DNA of 64,000 nucleotides from Pseudomonas sp. PSE14 (GTDB lineage: Bacteria; Pseudomonadota; Gammaproteobacteria; Pseudomonadales; Pseudomonadaceae). Below the pieces are notes generated by a model that was given only the letters and a program-made list of their open reading frames with translations, had not been told where the DNA came from and did no database searches. The translations under genes were made by a program, and so were the position numbers. Positions 19,717-28,396 of the stretch are shown in pieces (positions within the stretch are counted from its first letter, which is position 1; every line of letters begins with the position of its first letter). The stretch lies in assembly GCF_029203285.1 (NCBI RefSeq), contig NZ_CP115669.1:434001-498000 (forward strand), given 5' to 3'.

Positions 19717-20330
19717 CAGCGCTCCAGGTAGCGCTCGGCCAGGCGCTCGGCGAACAGCCGCGACTCTTCCCGCAGGTGCGGAGCCACCAGCATCATCACC
19801 TGGTAGACCACATGGCGCACGTCGCCCGGGTGGCCGAGGATGCGCTGGTAATCGAGGGAGAACAGCAGGGTCAGGGTGATCTGCTCGACCAGTTGGCCGA
19901 GGGATTCGGTATCGCTGCGCAGTTCGCCGCGGGCCTTGAGCTGCGCCAGCAGGGTCGCCAGGGTGCGCTTGAGCCCGTTGAGCCAACTGCGCATGCCGCG
20001 CGCCAGCTTAGGCAGGCGCCCGGCGAGGTTGGAGAGGTCCTGGAACAGGAAGCGGTAGTGCGCCAGCCGCTCGACGATCAGGTGCAGGAACAGCCAATAG
20101 TCCTCGGCGCCCAGGCGGACGTCTTCCGGTGGGTCGAGCAGCGGCGCCAGCTCGTCCTGGAAGCGCTCGAACAGCGCCAGCACCAGCGGCTCCTTGCCGT
20201 GGAAGTGGTAGTAGAGGTTGCCGGGACTGATGCCCAGCTCGGTGGCGATCTCCAGGGTGGAGACATTGGGTTCGCCCCGCTCGTTGAACAGCAGCAGAGC
20301 ACACTCGAGGATCCGGTCGCGCGTTTTCAT
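19716..20330 (-). CDS. phaD: PhaD, TetR-family regulator of the pha cluster
   Basis: A 204-residue TetR-type regulator; in P. putida PhaD activates the phaC1 and phaI promoters. The N-terminal HTH is clear (TLEIATELGISPGNLYYHFHGKE) and the all-helical ligand domain follows. The ATG at 20330 gives the family start MKTRDRILECALLLF; 25 more in-frame residues upstream have no TetR similarity. It is the last gene of phaC1-phaZ-phaC2-phaD but is 305 bp from phaC2 with a REP-like pair between, so it may have its own promoter. Confidence 0.92.
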   Translation of the reverse strand: MKTRDRILECALLLFNERGEPNVSTLEIATELGISPGNLYYHFHGKEPLVLALFERFQDELAPLLDPPEDVRLGAEDYWLFLHLIVERLAHYRFLFQDLSNLAGRLPKLARGMRSWLNGLKRTLATLLAQLKARGELRSDTESLGQLVEQITLTLLFSLDYQRILGHPGDVRHVVYQVMMLVAPHLREESRLFAERLAERYLER

Positions 20331-20635
20331 CCGTGTTCTGGTTCTGGCCGCAGTGGGGCCGACGATAGCTTCAGGGGAGGGTGGCTGCCAATCGGCCGAT
20401 TTCAAACTTCCGCATGGTGCTGCCTAGGCACGCCGCATGGGCGCGAATCGCGGGCATGGCCCGCTCCCGCAACTACAGGGGAACTCCTTCGTAGGATGGG
20501 AGGAGCGAAGCGATACCCATCAGTGGTGCATGCCCGTGACTCGATGGGTATCGCTTCGCGCCTCGCCATCCTACAGATGCCTCTCACCGTGCCAGTTGCA
20601 GGTGCGGAGCGAACAACCCGCAACGGGTTGTCCGC
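20331..20635. other. phaC2-phaD intergenic region with inverted repeat
   Basis: A 305-bp gap with no gene. It contains an inverted pair GTAGGATGGG...GCGAAGCGATACCCAT and its complement (20491-20574), a repeat type common in pseudomonads, and a small stem ACAACCCG / CGGGTTGT (20613-20631) just after phaC2 without a T-run. Confidence 0.6.
20491..20574. repeat. Inverted repeat, GAAGCGATACCCATC family
   Basis: Arms GTAGGATGGGAGGAGCGAAG and GATACCCAT at 20491-20521 are mirrored by ATGGGTATCGCTTCG and CGCCATCCTAC at 20543-20574, with about 20 bases between. Confidence 0.75.
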
Positions 20636-22318
20636 TCAACGCACGTGCACGTAGGTGCCCGGCGCATCTTCCTTCGCCGGGTACTCGGCGTTGCCCAGCT
20701 CGAAACTCACCGGTCGGCGCTCGCCGGAACGCTGCTGTATCCATTCCAGCCACAGCGGCCACCAGCTGCCTTCGTGGCGCTGGGTGTCGTAGTACCAGGC
20801 GCGCGGGTCGGAGCTGAGCTTGCCGTTGTCGAAGTAGCAGGCCTTGGGGTTGCCCGGCGGGTTGAGGATGCTCTGGATGTGCCCGCTGTTGGACAGGATG
20901 AAGCGGCTCTCGCCGCCCAGCAGCAGGGCCGAGCGATAGACCGCGTCCCAGGGCGTGATGTGATCGGTGATGCCGGCGACGTGGAAGTTATCCACCGCGA
21001 CCTTCTTCAGGTCGATGGCCGTGCCGTTGACTTCCATCGCTCCCGGCCGGGCCAGCGGGTTGTGCTTGAAGAAGTCGAGGAAGTCGCCGTGCAGCGCGGC
21101 CGGCAGGCGGGTGTTGTCGTTGTTCCAGTAGAGGATGTCGAAGGCCGGCGGCTCCTTGCCCAGCAGGTAGTTGTTCACCCAGTAATTCCAGATCAGGTCG
21201 TTGGGCCGCATCCAGGCGAACACCTTGGCCATGTCGCGGCCGTCCAGCACGCCCTGCTGGTAGGAGCGGCGCTTGCTGCTTTCCAGGGTCTGCTCGTCGG
21301 CGAACAGTGCGGCGGGGGTTTCCACCTGGCTGTCGAGCAGGCTCACCAGGTAGGTGGCGCTGGCGATCTTGCGCAGCTGCCGGCGCGCCTGCAGATGCCC
21401 CTGCAGCGCAGCGATGGTCAGACCGCCGGAGCAGGCGCCCATCAGGTTGACGCTGCGGCTGCCGCTGATCGAACGGCAGGCTTCGATGGCTTCGTCCAGC
21501 GCGCTGACGTAGGTCGACAGGCCCCACTCGCGGTGGCGCGCATCGGGGTTGCGCCAGCTGACCATGAAGACCTGCAGATTGTTCTTCAGGGCGTACTGGA
21601 CGAAGCTCTTCTCCGTCGTCAGGTCGAAGATGTAGTACTTGTTGATCTGCGGCGGCACGATCATCAGGGGCTTGGCGTGCAGGTGCTCGCCCATCGGCTT
21701 GTACTGGATCAGCTCCAGCACTTCATTGCGGAACACCACGGCGCCGGGCGTGGTGGCGACGTTATGGCCGATCTCGAAGGCGTTGCGGTTGACCTGGCTG
21801 GGCATGCCGCCGTTGTGCATCAGGTCGTCGAGCAGGTGCTGCGCACCCTTGAGCAGGCTCTGGCCGCCGGTGTTGAACAGTTCCTTCACCGCCAGCGGGT
21901 TGAGCAGGGTGTTCGACGGCGAGGCGGCATCGGACAGGATCGACAGCAGAAAGCGCGCGCGGGCGCGGTCGTCGCTGTCCAGGTCGCTCTCGTCGATCCA
22001 TGCCAGCAACTGCTTCTGCCAGGCCAGGTAGGCCTGCACGGTGCGCCGGTAGATCGGGTTGAGGCGCCAGGACGGGTCCTGGAAGCGCGCGTCCTGCGGA
22101 TTGGGTTGCAGCGGCGAGTCGCCGATCAGCACCCGGCCCATCTGCTTGCCGAAGGCTGCCAGGTGCCGCGCCGAGTGGATCGGCTGGCGCACCCCCTGCA
22201 CAGCGAGCAGGCGCAGGGTGGACAGCAGGTCCTTGCCGCGCAGGCCGACGATGGCGCTCTGCGCATTCATGAACTCGGTGGGGACGGGGACGTTACCCGG
22301 CTCAGCTTTCTCTCGCAT
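20636..22318 (-). CDS. phaC2: PhaC2, class II PHA synthase
   Basis: A 560-residue synthase polymerising (R)-3-hydroxyacyl-CoA into medium-chain-length PHA. The lipase-like box is GACSGG with nucleophile Cys296, in the same position as in PhaC1; the Asp and His of the triad lie in ITDHITPWDAVY and SNSGHIQSILNPPGNPKA. The start at 22318 (MREKAEPG) has GGAGTG upstream and the family length; an upstream extension of 40 residues is rejected. It differs from PhaC1 mainly at both ends. Separated from phaZ by 316 bp. Confidence 0.96.
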   Translation of the reverse strand: MREKAEPGNVPVPTEFMNAQSAIVGLRGKDLLSTLRLLAVQGVRQPIHSARHLAAFGKQMGRVLIGDSPLQPNPQDARFQDPSWRLNPIYRRTVQAYLAWQKQLLAWIDESDLDSDDRARARFLLSILSDAASPSNTLLNPLAVKELFNTGGQSLLKGAQHLLDDLMHNGGMPSQVNRNAFEIGHNVATTPGAVVFRNEVLELIQYKPMGEHLHAKPLMIVPPQINKYYIFDLTTEKSFVQYALKNNLQVFMVSWRNPDARHREWGLSTYVSALDEAIEACRSISGSRSVNLMGACSGGLTIAALQGHLQARRQLRKIASATYLVSLLDSQVETPAALFADEQTLESSKRRSYQQGVLDGRDMAKVFAWMRPNDLIWNYWVNNYLLGKEPPAFDILYWNNDNTRLPAALHGDFLDFFKHNPLARPGAMEVNGTAIDLKKVAVDNFHVAGITDHITPWDAVYRSALLLGGESRFILSNSGHIQSILNPPGNPKACYFDNGKLSSDPRAWYYDTQRHEGSWWPLWLEWIQQRSGERRPVSFELGNAEYPAKEDAPGTYVHVR

Positions 22319-22634
22319 GAATTGCACTCCGAAAATGGGCCGACCTGATAATGGCAAAGCAAGGCCTGTACCGGAGTCAGGGAGACCCCATCGCAGGCGG
22401 CTGCCGCCGGTTCGAGGGATGCACGGGTATCGACGCAAGAGGAAAAACTGCTCGAAAACAGAGCAGCGGATCAGCAGTCGGGCAGCAGTCGGCCTCCTTT
22501 TGGGGCGACCCGGACCTGCTGTCCCGAATCAGGCGCTACGTGTCGATACCCGCGAACACGCCTGTTTGTTGTTAGTAACTGAGAAACGATTGGTCAAGGC
22601 AGGGTGCCTGCCGGCCATGACGAAGCCATGACAC
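22319..22634. other. phaZ-phaC2 intergenic region
   Basis: A 316-bp gap without a gene. It holds a small hairpin GGCAGG-GTG-CCTGCC (22598-22612) after phaZ and, on the minus strand, a weak promoter candidate (next entry). No REP repeat is seen. Confidence 0.5.
22569..22597 (-). promoter_or_regulatory. Candidate phaC2 promoter
   Basis: Minus strand TTGACC-N17-TAACAA. Good spacing and -35, weak -10. It would give a leader of about 240 nt, unusually long, so support is weak. Confidence 0.3.
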
Positions 22635-23636
22635 CTAGCTGGCCTTTGGCGTGAACGGTCGCGGGTGGATGATTGCGCGCTGCCGCTCCTCCTGGAGGAA
22701 CTTCATGATGATCGGCGCCACGGTCTCGGCGCGGGTCACCAGGAACAGGTGGCCGTCGTCGATCACGTGCAGCTCGGCGTTGGGGATGCGCCAGGCGATC
22801 AGGCGCATGTTGATCAGCGGGATGATCGGGTCGTCATCGCCAGCCAGGACCAGTGTCGGCTGGCGGATCTTGTGCAGCCAGTGGATGCTGGTCCAGCCAA
22901 GGCCCGCGAAGAGCTGCCAGTAGTAGCCCATCTTGCCCGAGGAGCGCGCCTTGCTGGCGAACGCCAGGGCCAGCTTGGGATCGCGGCGGAAGGCGCCGCC
23001 ATAGATGTCCGGGGCGATATGTATGCCGTAGGACGGCTGGATATAGCGGCGCGGACTGGCCATGCGCCAGAGCACCTTGGGCTTGCCGGGCACCATCACC
23101 GCGCCGGCGGCGGTGGCGGCGAGGATCAGCTTCTTGCAGCGCTCGGGGTAGTCATGGGCGAACTGCTGCGCCAGCGCGCCGCCCCAGGACACGCCGATGG
23201 CCGTCACCTGGCCGTAGTCCAGGTAGTCGAGCATCCGCGCGGCCAGCTTGGCCAGGCCGGGGAAGCGGTACGGCGTGTTGGGCGTGGACGAGCCGCCGAC
23301 GCCGGGGACGTCGAAGGCGATCACCTCCAGGTCCGGGTCCAGCGCGGCAACGAAGGGAAATACCAGTTCCAGGTTGGCGCCGATGCCGTTGAAGATCAGC
23401 AGCGGCGTCATGTGCTCCTTGCCCGGCCGCACGGCGGTGCGGATGGTCTGCCCGTCGAGTTCGATGGTGCGGAACTCGAAGGGCTGGGCAGCCGGCGCCT
23501 TGTCCGGCAACACCTCCGGGCTGCTGCGCCGGGTTTTGGCGCGGCGGGGCCCGGCGACCACTTCGGTGGTCGCTGTCGGTTGCGGGGAGGCGTCGTCCAG
23601 GGCGGCGTCGACGGGCGGGACAGGTTCTGTCTTCAT
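22635..23636 (-). CDS. phaZ: PhaZ, intracellular PHA depolymerase (extended N-terminus)
   Basis: An alpha/beta-hydrolase that degrades stored mcl-PHA. The lipase box is GVSWGG; Asp and His follow in LAGDDDPIIP and IDDGHLFLV. PhaZ is normally about 283-285 residues starting close to PFxFRTIELDGQTIRTAVRPGK. Here the only ATG in frame is at 23636, overlapping the phaC1 stop as ATGA and giving 333 residues with about 49 extra, Pro/Ala/Thr-rich residues. A GTG at 23513 preceded by GGAGG would still add about 7 residues. The true start is therefore uncertain; the depolymerase identity is not. Confidence 0.9.
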   Translation of the reverse strand: MKTEPVPPVDAALDDASPQPTATTEVVAGPRRAKTRRSSPEVLPDKAPAAQPFEFRTIELDGQTIRTAVRPGKEHMTPLLIFNGIGANLELVFPFVAALDPDLEVIAFDVPGVGGSSTPNTPYRFPGLAKLAARMLDYLDYGQVTAIGVSWGGALAQQFAHDYPERCKKLILAATAAGAVMVPGKPKVLWRMASPRRYIQPSYGIHIAPDIYGGAFRRDPKLALAFASKARSSGKMGYYWQLFAGLGWTSIHWLHKIRQPTLVLAGDDDPIIPLINMRLIAWRIPNAELHVIDDGHLFLVTRAETVAPIIMKFLQEERQRAIIHPRPFTPKAS

Positions 23637-25312
23637 CGTTCGTGTACGTAGGTTCCGGGGGCGGCTTCGGCGGCCGGGTGGGCCTTGCTGCCCAGTGCGG
23701 TAGGCGCCTTGCGGGTCTTGCCCGAGCGCTCGGCCAGCCAGTTCTGCCAGTGCAGCCACCAGGAGTCGGCGTGCTTGCTGGCGTTTTCCTGCCAGGTCTT
23801 CGGATCGGTGGAAAGCTCCGGTCCGGTCATGAAGCGTGCCTTGGGGTTGCCCGGCGGGTTGAGGATGCTCTGGATGTGCCCGCTGTTGGACAGGATGAAT
23901 TCACACTTGCCACCCAGCAGCCGCGCGGAGCGGTAGCAGGCTTCCCAGGGCGTGATGTGGTCGGACAGGCCGGCCACGCAGTAGAAATCGCAGGTGACCT
24001 GCTTGAGGTCGATTGGCGTGCCGGACACTTCCAGGGCGCCTGCGCGGGTCAGCGGGTTGGTCTTGAACATCTCCACCAGCTCGCCGTGCAGCGCGGCTGG
24101 CAGGCGGGTGGTGTCGTTGTTCCAGAACAGGATGTCGAAGGCCGGCGGCTCGTTGCCCAGCAGGTAGTTGTTGACCCAGTAGTTCCAGATCAGGTCGTTG
24201 GGGCGCATCCAGGCGAACACCTTGGCCATGTCCTTGCCTTCCAGCACGCCGGACTGGTACGAGCGGCGCTTGGCGGCCTCCAGGGTCTTCTCGTCGGCGA
24301 ACAGCGCGACCTGGGTGTTCAGCTCGAAGTCGAGCACGCTGACCATCTGGGTGAAGGCGTGCACCTTGTCCTCGCCCAGGGCCGCGTAGTGGCCCAGCAG
24401 CGTCACGGTGGTGATGCCGCCGGAGCAGGCGCCGAGCATGTTCAGGTCCTTGCTGCCGGTGATGGCCAGGACCACGTCGATGGCTTCCTTGAGCGCCTCG
24501 ATGTAGGTGGTCAGGCCCCACTCGCGCTGCGCCTTGGTCGGGTTGCGCCAGCTGACGATGAAGGTCTGCACGCTGTTGCGCAGGCAGAAGCGCGCCAGGC
24601 TCTTCTCCGGCGACAGGTCGAAGACGTAGAACTTGTTGATCTGCGGCGGCACCACCAGCAGCGGGCGCTCGTGCACGCTCTCGGTGATCGGCTTGTACTG
24701 GATCAGTTCCAGTACGTCGTTGCGGAACACCACTGCGCCTTCGGTCAGGGCCAGGTTCTTGCCGACCTCGAAGGCTTCCATGTTCACCTGGCTGGGCATG
24801 CCGCCGTTGTTCACCAGGTCCTTGGCCAGGTGGGTGAGGCCGTCGAGCAGGCTCTTGCCGCCGGTCTCGAAGAAGCGTTTGACCGCCGCCGGGTTGGACA
24901 GCGTGTTGGTCGGCGCCATGGCCTCGGTCATCAGGTTGATGACGAACTGGCCGCGGCTGATGTCCTGGGCCGACAGGTCGCTGTCGCCGATCCATGAATG
25001 CAGTTCCTTGCGCCAGGCCAGGTAGGTCTGCAGGTAGCGGCGGTAGAGCGGGTTCTGGCTCCAGGCCGGGTCGTTGAAGCGACGATCATCGTCGGCCGGC
25101 TTGAGTTCGGACTTGCCAAGCAGCACGTTCTTCAGCTCCAGGCCGAAATGGGTCACGTGCTTGGCACTGTGGAAGGGCTGCTTGATCGCTTGCAGCAGCA
25201 CCATGCGGGCAGACGTAAGCAGGTCCTTGCCGCGAATGCCGATCACCGGGTTGAGGTTGAGTGTGTTTTCCGCGGCTTGCTGAGGCAGATCGTTGTTCTT
25301 CTTCTGGGTCAT
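23633..25312 (-). CDS. phaC1: PhaC1, class II PHA synthase
   Basis: A 559-residue mcl-PHA synthase, first gene of phaC1-phaZ-phaC2-phaD. The nucleophile is Cys296 in GACSGGIT, with the triad partners in LSDHITPWEACY and SNSGHIQS. It resembles the PhaC2 at 20636-22318 over the whole central region (PPQINKFYVFDLSPEKS vs PPQINKYYIFDLTTEKS). It overlaps phaZ by 4 bp. A 569-bp upstream region holds nested inverted repeats likely to be regulatory. Confidence 0.97.
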   Translation of the reverse strand: MTQKKNNDLPQQAAENTLNLNPVIGIRGKDLLTSARMVLLQAIKQPFHSAKHVTHFGLELKNVLLGKSELKPADDDRRFNDPAWSQNPLYRRYLQTYLAWRKELHSWIGDSDLSAQDISRGQFVINLMTEAMAPTNTLSNPAAVKRFFETGGKSLLDGLTHLAKDLVNNGGMPSQVNMEAFEVGKNLALTEGAVVFRNDVLELIQYKPITESVHERPLLVVPPQINKFYVFDLSPEKSLARFCLRNSVQTFIVSWRNPTKAQREWGLTTYIEALKEAIDVVLAITGSKDLNMLGACSGGITTVTLLGHYAALGEDKVHAFTQMVSVLDFELNTQVALFADEKTLEAAKRRSYQSGVLEGKDMAKVFAWMRPNDLIWNYWVNNYLLGNEPPAFDILFWNNDTTRLPAALHGELVEMFKTNPLTRAGALEVSGTPIDLKQVTCDFYCVAGLSDHITPWEACYRSARLLGGKCEFILSNSGHIQSILNPPGNPKARFMTGPELSTDPKTWQENASKHADSWWLHWQNWLAERSGKTRKAPTALGSKAHPAAEAAPGTYVHER

Positions 25313-25360
25313 CGGCGACGCTCCATTGTCCTGAGACGAATACTGGCGAGGCTCATCTGG

Positions 25361-25438
25361 AGTGACGCGGCCAAGTACTGCTCGGGTTGGCGGAACGTGG
25401 AGAACACTCCACGCGGTTCATCACTTGGCGGCGTCACT
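25361..25438. promoter_or_regulatory. Nested inverted repeats upstream of phaC1
   Basis: Outer arms AGTGACGCGGCCAAGT (25361-25376) and ACTTGGCGGCGTCACT (25423-25438) are complementary over 16 bp with one mismatch. Between them lies a perfect hairpin CGTGGAG-AACA-CTCCACG (25396-25413). The block ends 49 bp before the phaC1 start, a natural place for promoter control or a leader structure. Confidence 0.55.
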
Positions 25439-25738
25439 GGAAGTCAGGAACCTCAAGTGCGATGCATTGCACTGTCTTGGTTACCCGAGTTTCCTTCACC
25501 GCGCAAGCTGGTGCAGCGTGGGCCTTCTCCTAGGAGTATGTCGGGAAAAGTTAGAAAACGCGCTCTAGAGAGGGGGGATCTTCCGAACTCGTCCACGGCA
25601 ACCACGCAAGAACCAGTCTGCATGGCGAATGTTGCAAATGGCGTGCCCCGGAATGATTGCCCGACGAAGGTTTGTGCGAAGGGCGGAAGTTTCGAATTAC
25701 TTCTAGCGGTAATTTGTCTTGGCTAGGACTGTGGGATG

Positions 25739-25874
25739 GCGTGGAGCGAAGCGATGCGCGTCACAGCGACGAAGAGCATCGCGGACGGAGTCCGCTCCTA
25801 CGAGATCCGCACCGGAGTCGATCTGTAGGATCGAACTTGGTTCGCGATTGCGCCCGTGGGGCGCTCCTACAGGG
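25739..25874. repeat. REP-like palindromes upstream of DUF971 gene end
   Basis: Contains GAAGCGATGCGCG, GCGGACGGAGTCCGCTCCTAC (self-complementary core GGACGGAGTCC) and GGATCGAACTTGGTTCGCGATTG plus GTGGGGCGCTCCTACAGGG. Related units occur at 20.5 and 57.9 kb. Confidence 0.6.
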
Positions 25875-25881
25875 AAAGCTG

Positions 25882-26253
25882 TCAGAGCATCAGCTTGACC
25901 ACGGACTCCGACGGATCGCGCGACTTGCCTGCTTTCTCCAGCTGCGCCAGGTAATCTGCCCACATCTCGTCCTGGCGGGTGCACAGCTCGTAGAGGTAGT
26001 CCCAAGTGAACAGGCCGCTGTCGTGGCCGTCGTCGAAGGTCAGCTTGAGCGCGTATTGCCCGGCGGGCTCCAGTCCGGATAGGCCGACATTGAGCTTGCC
26101 GACCTGCAGCACCGGATTGCCATGCCCCTGCACCTCCGCCGAAGGGGAGTGCACGCGTAGGAACTCGGCCGAGAGGTCGTAGGACTGCTCCCCATAAGTC
26201 AGCGAAAGCTTCTTCGAGGCCTTGTGCAGCTTGATGGCGGTGGGAATGCGCAT
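25882..26253 (-). CDS. DUF971 / gamma-butyrobetaine hydroxylase-like N-terminal domain protein
   Basis: A 123-residue standalone DUF971 protein: LSLTYGEQSYDLSAEFLRVHSPSAE, then GLEPAGQYALKLTFDDGHDSGLFTWDYLYELC. The domain is the N-terminal module of gamma-butyrobetaine hydroxylases and also occurs in Fe-S/ApbC-type proteins; the standalone role is unknown. AGGAG lies 6 bp before the ATG at 26253. It follows hslVU on the same strand but a terminator intervenes. It lies between hslU and phaC1, as does PA5055 in PAO1 by memory. Confidence 0.85.
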   Translation of the reverse strand: MRIPTAIKLHKASKKLSLTYGEQSYDLSAEFLRVHSPSAEVQGHGNPVLQVGKLNVGLSGLEPAGQYALKLTFDDGHDSGLFTWDYLYELCTRQDEMWADYLAQLEKAGKSRDPSESVVKLML

Positions 26254-26304
26254 GGACGGCTCCTGAGACGTGCGTGTGGCCATTGTAGCGCCGGCGCAAA
26301 CGAG

Positions 26305-26326
26305 CGGGGCGCCCAGAGGCGCCCCG
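26305..26326 (-). terminator. Terminator of hslVU
   Basis: Perfect 9-bp stem CGGGGCGCC / GGCGCCCCG with a CAGA loop, 20 bp after hslU. The T-run on the minus strand is poor (CTCGTTTG). Confidence 0.6.
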
Positions 26327-26345
26327 TCGCAGCGATGCGGATCGC

Positions 26346-27686
26346 TTACAGGATGTAGCGGGACAGGTCTTCGTCCTGGGCCAGTTCGCCCAGGTGGCCG
26401 TTGACGTAGGCCGCGTCGATCACGATCGGCTTGTCGCTGTGCTCGCTGGCCAGGTCCGCGGCGTCGAAGGAAACCTCTTCCAGCAGGCGTTCGAGCAGGG
26501 TGTGCAGGCGACGGGCACCGATGTTCTCGGTCTTCTCGTTGACCTGGTAGGCGATCTCCGCCAGGCGCTTGATGCCGTCGGCGGCGAACTCGATGCCCAG
26601 GCCCTCGGTGTTGAGCAGTGCGGTGTACTGCTCGGTCAACGAGGCGTGCGGCTCCTTGAGGATGCGTTCGAAGTCGCTCGGGGTCAGGGCTTTGAGCTCG
26701 ACGCGGATCGGCAGGCGGCCCTGCAGTTCCGGCACCAGGTCGCTGGGCTTGGACAGGTGGAACGCGCCCGAGGCGATGAACAGGATGTGGTCGGTCTTCA
26801 CCATGCCCAGCTTGGTGTTCACGGTGCAGCCTTCGATCAGCGGCAGCAGGTCGCGCTGCACGCCCTCGCGGGAGACGTCGGCGCCGCCGGCGTTGGCACG
26901 CTTGGCGATCTTGTCGATCTCGTCGATGAAGACGATGCCGTTCTGCTCCACCGCTTCCAGGGCGCGGGCCTTGAGGTCTTCTTCATTGACCAGGCGCTGG
27001 GCTTCCTCGTCGCGGATCAGCTTCATGGCCTCGGCGACCTTCAGCTTGCGGGTCTTGCGCTTGCCCTTGCCCATGTTGGAGAAGAGGTTCTGCAGCTGGT
27101 TGGTCATTTCTTCCATGCCGGGCGGGGCCATGATTTCCACGCCCGAGGGAATGTCGGCCACTTCGACGTCGATTTCCTTGTCGTCCAGCTGGCCTTCGCG
27201 CAGACGCTTGCGGAACAGCTGACGGGTGTTGGAATCCTCGCGCGGCGGCTCGTCGCCGAAGCCCCCGGTGCGCGCCGGCGGCAGCAGGGCGTCGAGGATG
27301 CGCTCTTCGGCGGCATCTTCGGCGCGGTACTTCACCTTCTGCACTTCCTGCTCGCGGAGCATCTTGATCGCGGCATCGGCGAGGTCGCGGATGATCGACT
27401 CGACGTCACGGCCGACGTAGCCGACCTCGGTGAACTTGGTCGCTTCGACCTTGATGAAGGGGGCGTTGGCCAGCTTGGCCAGGCGACGGGCGATCTCGGT
27501 CTTGCCGACGCCGGTCGGGCCGATCATCAGGATGTTCTTCGGCGTCACCTCGGCGCGCAGCTCGGCGGGCAGCTGCATGCGCCGCCAGCGGTTGCGCAGG
27601 GCGATGGCCACGGCGCGCTTGGCGTCTTCCTGGCCGATGATGTGACGGTTGAGTTCGTGGACGATCTCACGGGGAGTCATGGACAT
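26346..27686 (-). CDS. hslU: HslU, ATPase subunit of HslVU protease
   Basis: A 446-residue AAA+ unfoldase that feeds substrates to HslV. Walker A GPTGVGKT at 56-63, Walker [10 protein letters not shown], the intermediate I-domain (about 110-240) and sensor-2 [15 protein letters not shown] are all visible. The C-terminal tail DLSRYIL is the segment that inserts into HslV. It lies 29 bp after hslV in the same transcript. Confidence 0.98.
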   Translation of the reverse strand: MSMTPREIVHELNRHIIGQEDAKRAVAIALRNRWRRMQLPAELRAEVTPKNILMIGPTGVGKTEIARRLAKLANAPFIKVEATKFTEVGYVGRDVESIIRDLADAAIKMLREQEVQKVKYRAEDAAEERILDALLPPARTGGFGDEPPREDSNTRQLFRKRLREGQLDDKEIDVEVADIPSGVEIMAPPGMEEMTNQLQNLFSNMGKGKRKTRKLKVAEAMKLIRDEEAQRLVNEEDLKARALEAVEQNGIVFIDEIDKIAKRANAGGADVSREGVQRDLLPLIEGCTVNTKLGMVKTDHILFIASGAFHLSKPSDLVPELQGRLPIRVELKALTPSDFERILKEPHASLTEQYTALLNTEGLGIEFAADGIKRLAEIAYQVNEKTENIGARRLHTLLERLLEEVSFDAADLASEHSDKPIVIDAAYVNGHLGELAQDEDLSRYIL

Positions 27687-27715
27687 TTGATGCGTTACTC
27701 CGGAACGACAACGCC

Positions 27716-28252
27716 TCAGATGGCGCTGTCGAGCTCCTCGATGGTCAGGTTCTGGTTGGTGAACACGCAGATGGAGCCGGCGATGTTCAGGGCGGTCTCG
27801 GCGATCTCGCGGGCGCTCATGTCGTCGCTGGCCTTCTGCAGCAGGGCCATGGCCGCTGCCTGGGCGAAGCCGCCACCGGAGCCCATGGCGATCAGGCCAT
27901 GCTCGGGTTCGACCACGTCGCCGTTGCCGGTGATGATCAGGGAAGCGTCCTTGTTGGCCACGGCGAGCATGGCTTCCAGTCGGCTCAGGGAGCGGTCGGT
28001 GCGCCAGTCCTTGGCCAGTTCGACGGCGGCGCGCACTAGGTGGCCCTGGTGTTTTTCCAGTTGCTGCTCGAAACGTTCGAAGAGGGTGAAGGCATCGGCG
28101 GTGGCGCCGGCGAAGCCGGCCAGCACTTCACCGTGGTACAGGCGGCGGACTTTCTTCGCGTTGCCTTTCATCACGGTGTTGCCCAGGGAAACCTGGCCGT
28201 CGCCGCCCATGACGACTTTGCCGTTACGGCGGACAGATACGATGGTGGTCAA
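27716..28252 (-). CDS. hslV: HslV, peptidase subunit of HslVU protease
   Basis: A 178-residue proteasome-beta-like peptidase. After Met removal the N-terminal Thr2 ([10 protein letters not shown]) is the nucleophile; the Gly-rich [11 protein letters not shown] and [21 protein letters not shown] segments line the active site. It is the first gene of hslVU and stands 46 bp downstream of a clear heat-shock promoter. Confidence 0.98.
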   Translation of the reverse strand: MTTIVSVRRNGKVVMGGDGQVSLGNTVMKGNAKKVRRLYHGEVLAGFAGATADAFTLFERFEQQLEKHQGHLVRAAVELAKDWRTDRSLSRLEAMLAVANKDASLIITGNGDVVEPEHGLIAMGSGGGFAQAAAMALLQKASDDMSAREIAETALNIAGSICVFTNQNLTIEELDSAI

Positions 28253-28297
28253 GGGTCTTACTCCACACTGCGGGGCGATGTGCCCGAATGCAGAGTC

Positions 28298-28326
28298 AGA
28301 TGGGGACTACAAAGGCGGGGTTCAAG
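28298..28326 (-). promoter_or_regulatory. RpoH (sigma-32) heat-shock promoter of hslVU
   Basis: Minus strand CTTGAA (28321-28326), 15-bp spacer, CCCCATCT (28298-28305). This matches the sigma-32 consensus CTTGAA-N13-15-CCCCATNT at every core base. Predicted start near 28291, leader about 38 nt. Confidence 0.88.
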
Positions 28327-28328
28327 TC

Positions 28329-28376
28329 CTGCGCCGAGCGGTGAACGCGCTTTTCGCACACCGCCTGTCGGCGCAG
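28329..28376. repeat. Long hairpin next to the hslV promoter
   Basis: CTGCGCCGA plus GCGGTG (28329-28343) pairs with CACCGC (28359-28364) and TCGGCGCAG (28368-28376), leaving a 3-base bulge and 15-base loop. It follows the FtsN-like gene and abuts the -35, so it may be that gene's terminator although no T-run follows. Confidence 0.6.
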
Positions 28377-28396
28377 GGCTCGATTCTTCCTGGGGA

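Larger units (their letters stand above)
25313..25881. other. Upstream region of phaC1
   Basis: 569 bp with no convincing gene. From right to left it contains REP-like palindromes (25739-25874), an unstructured stretch (25440-25735) and nested inverted repeats (25361-25438) close to phaC1. I could not identify a clear -35/-10 or a correctly spaced sigma-54 site. Confidence 0.6.

Noticed and set aside
22569-22597. Strong phaC2 promoter
   Set aside because: Spacing is right but the -10 is weak and the leader would be about 240 nt; kept only as a weak candidate.
25500-25530. Sigma-54-like site upstream of phaC1
   Set aside because: The minus strand reads CTGCAC-N4-TTGC: no GG at -24 and the spacing is one base short of TGGCAC-N5-TTGC.
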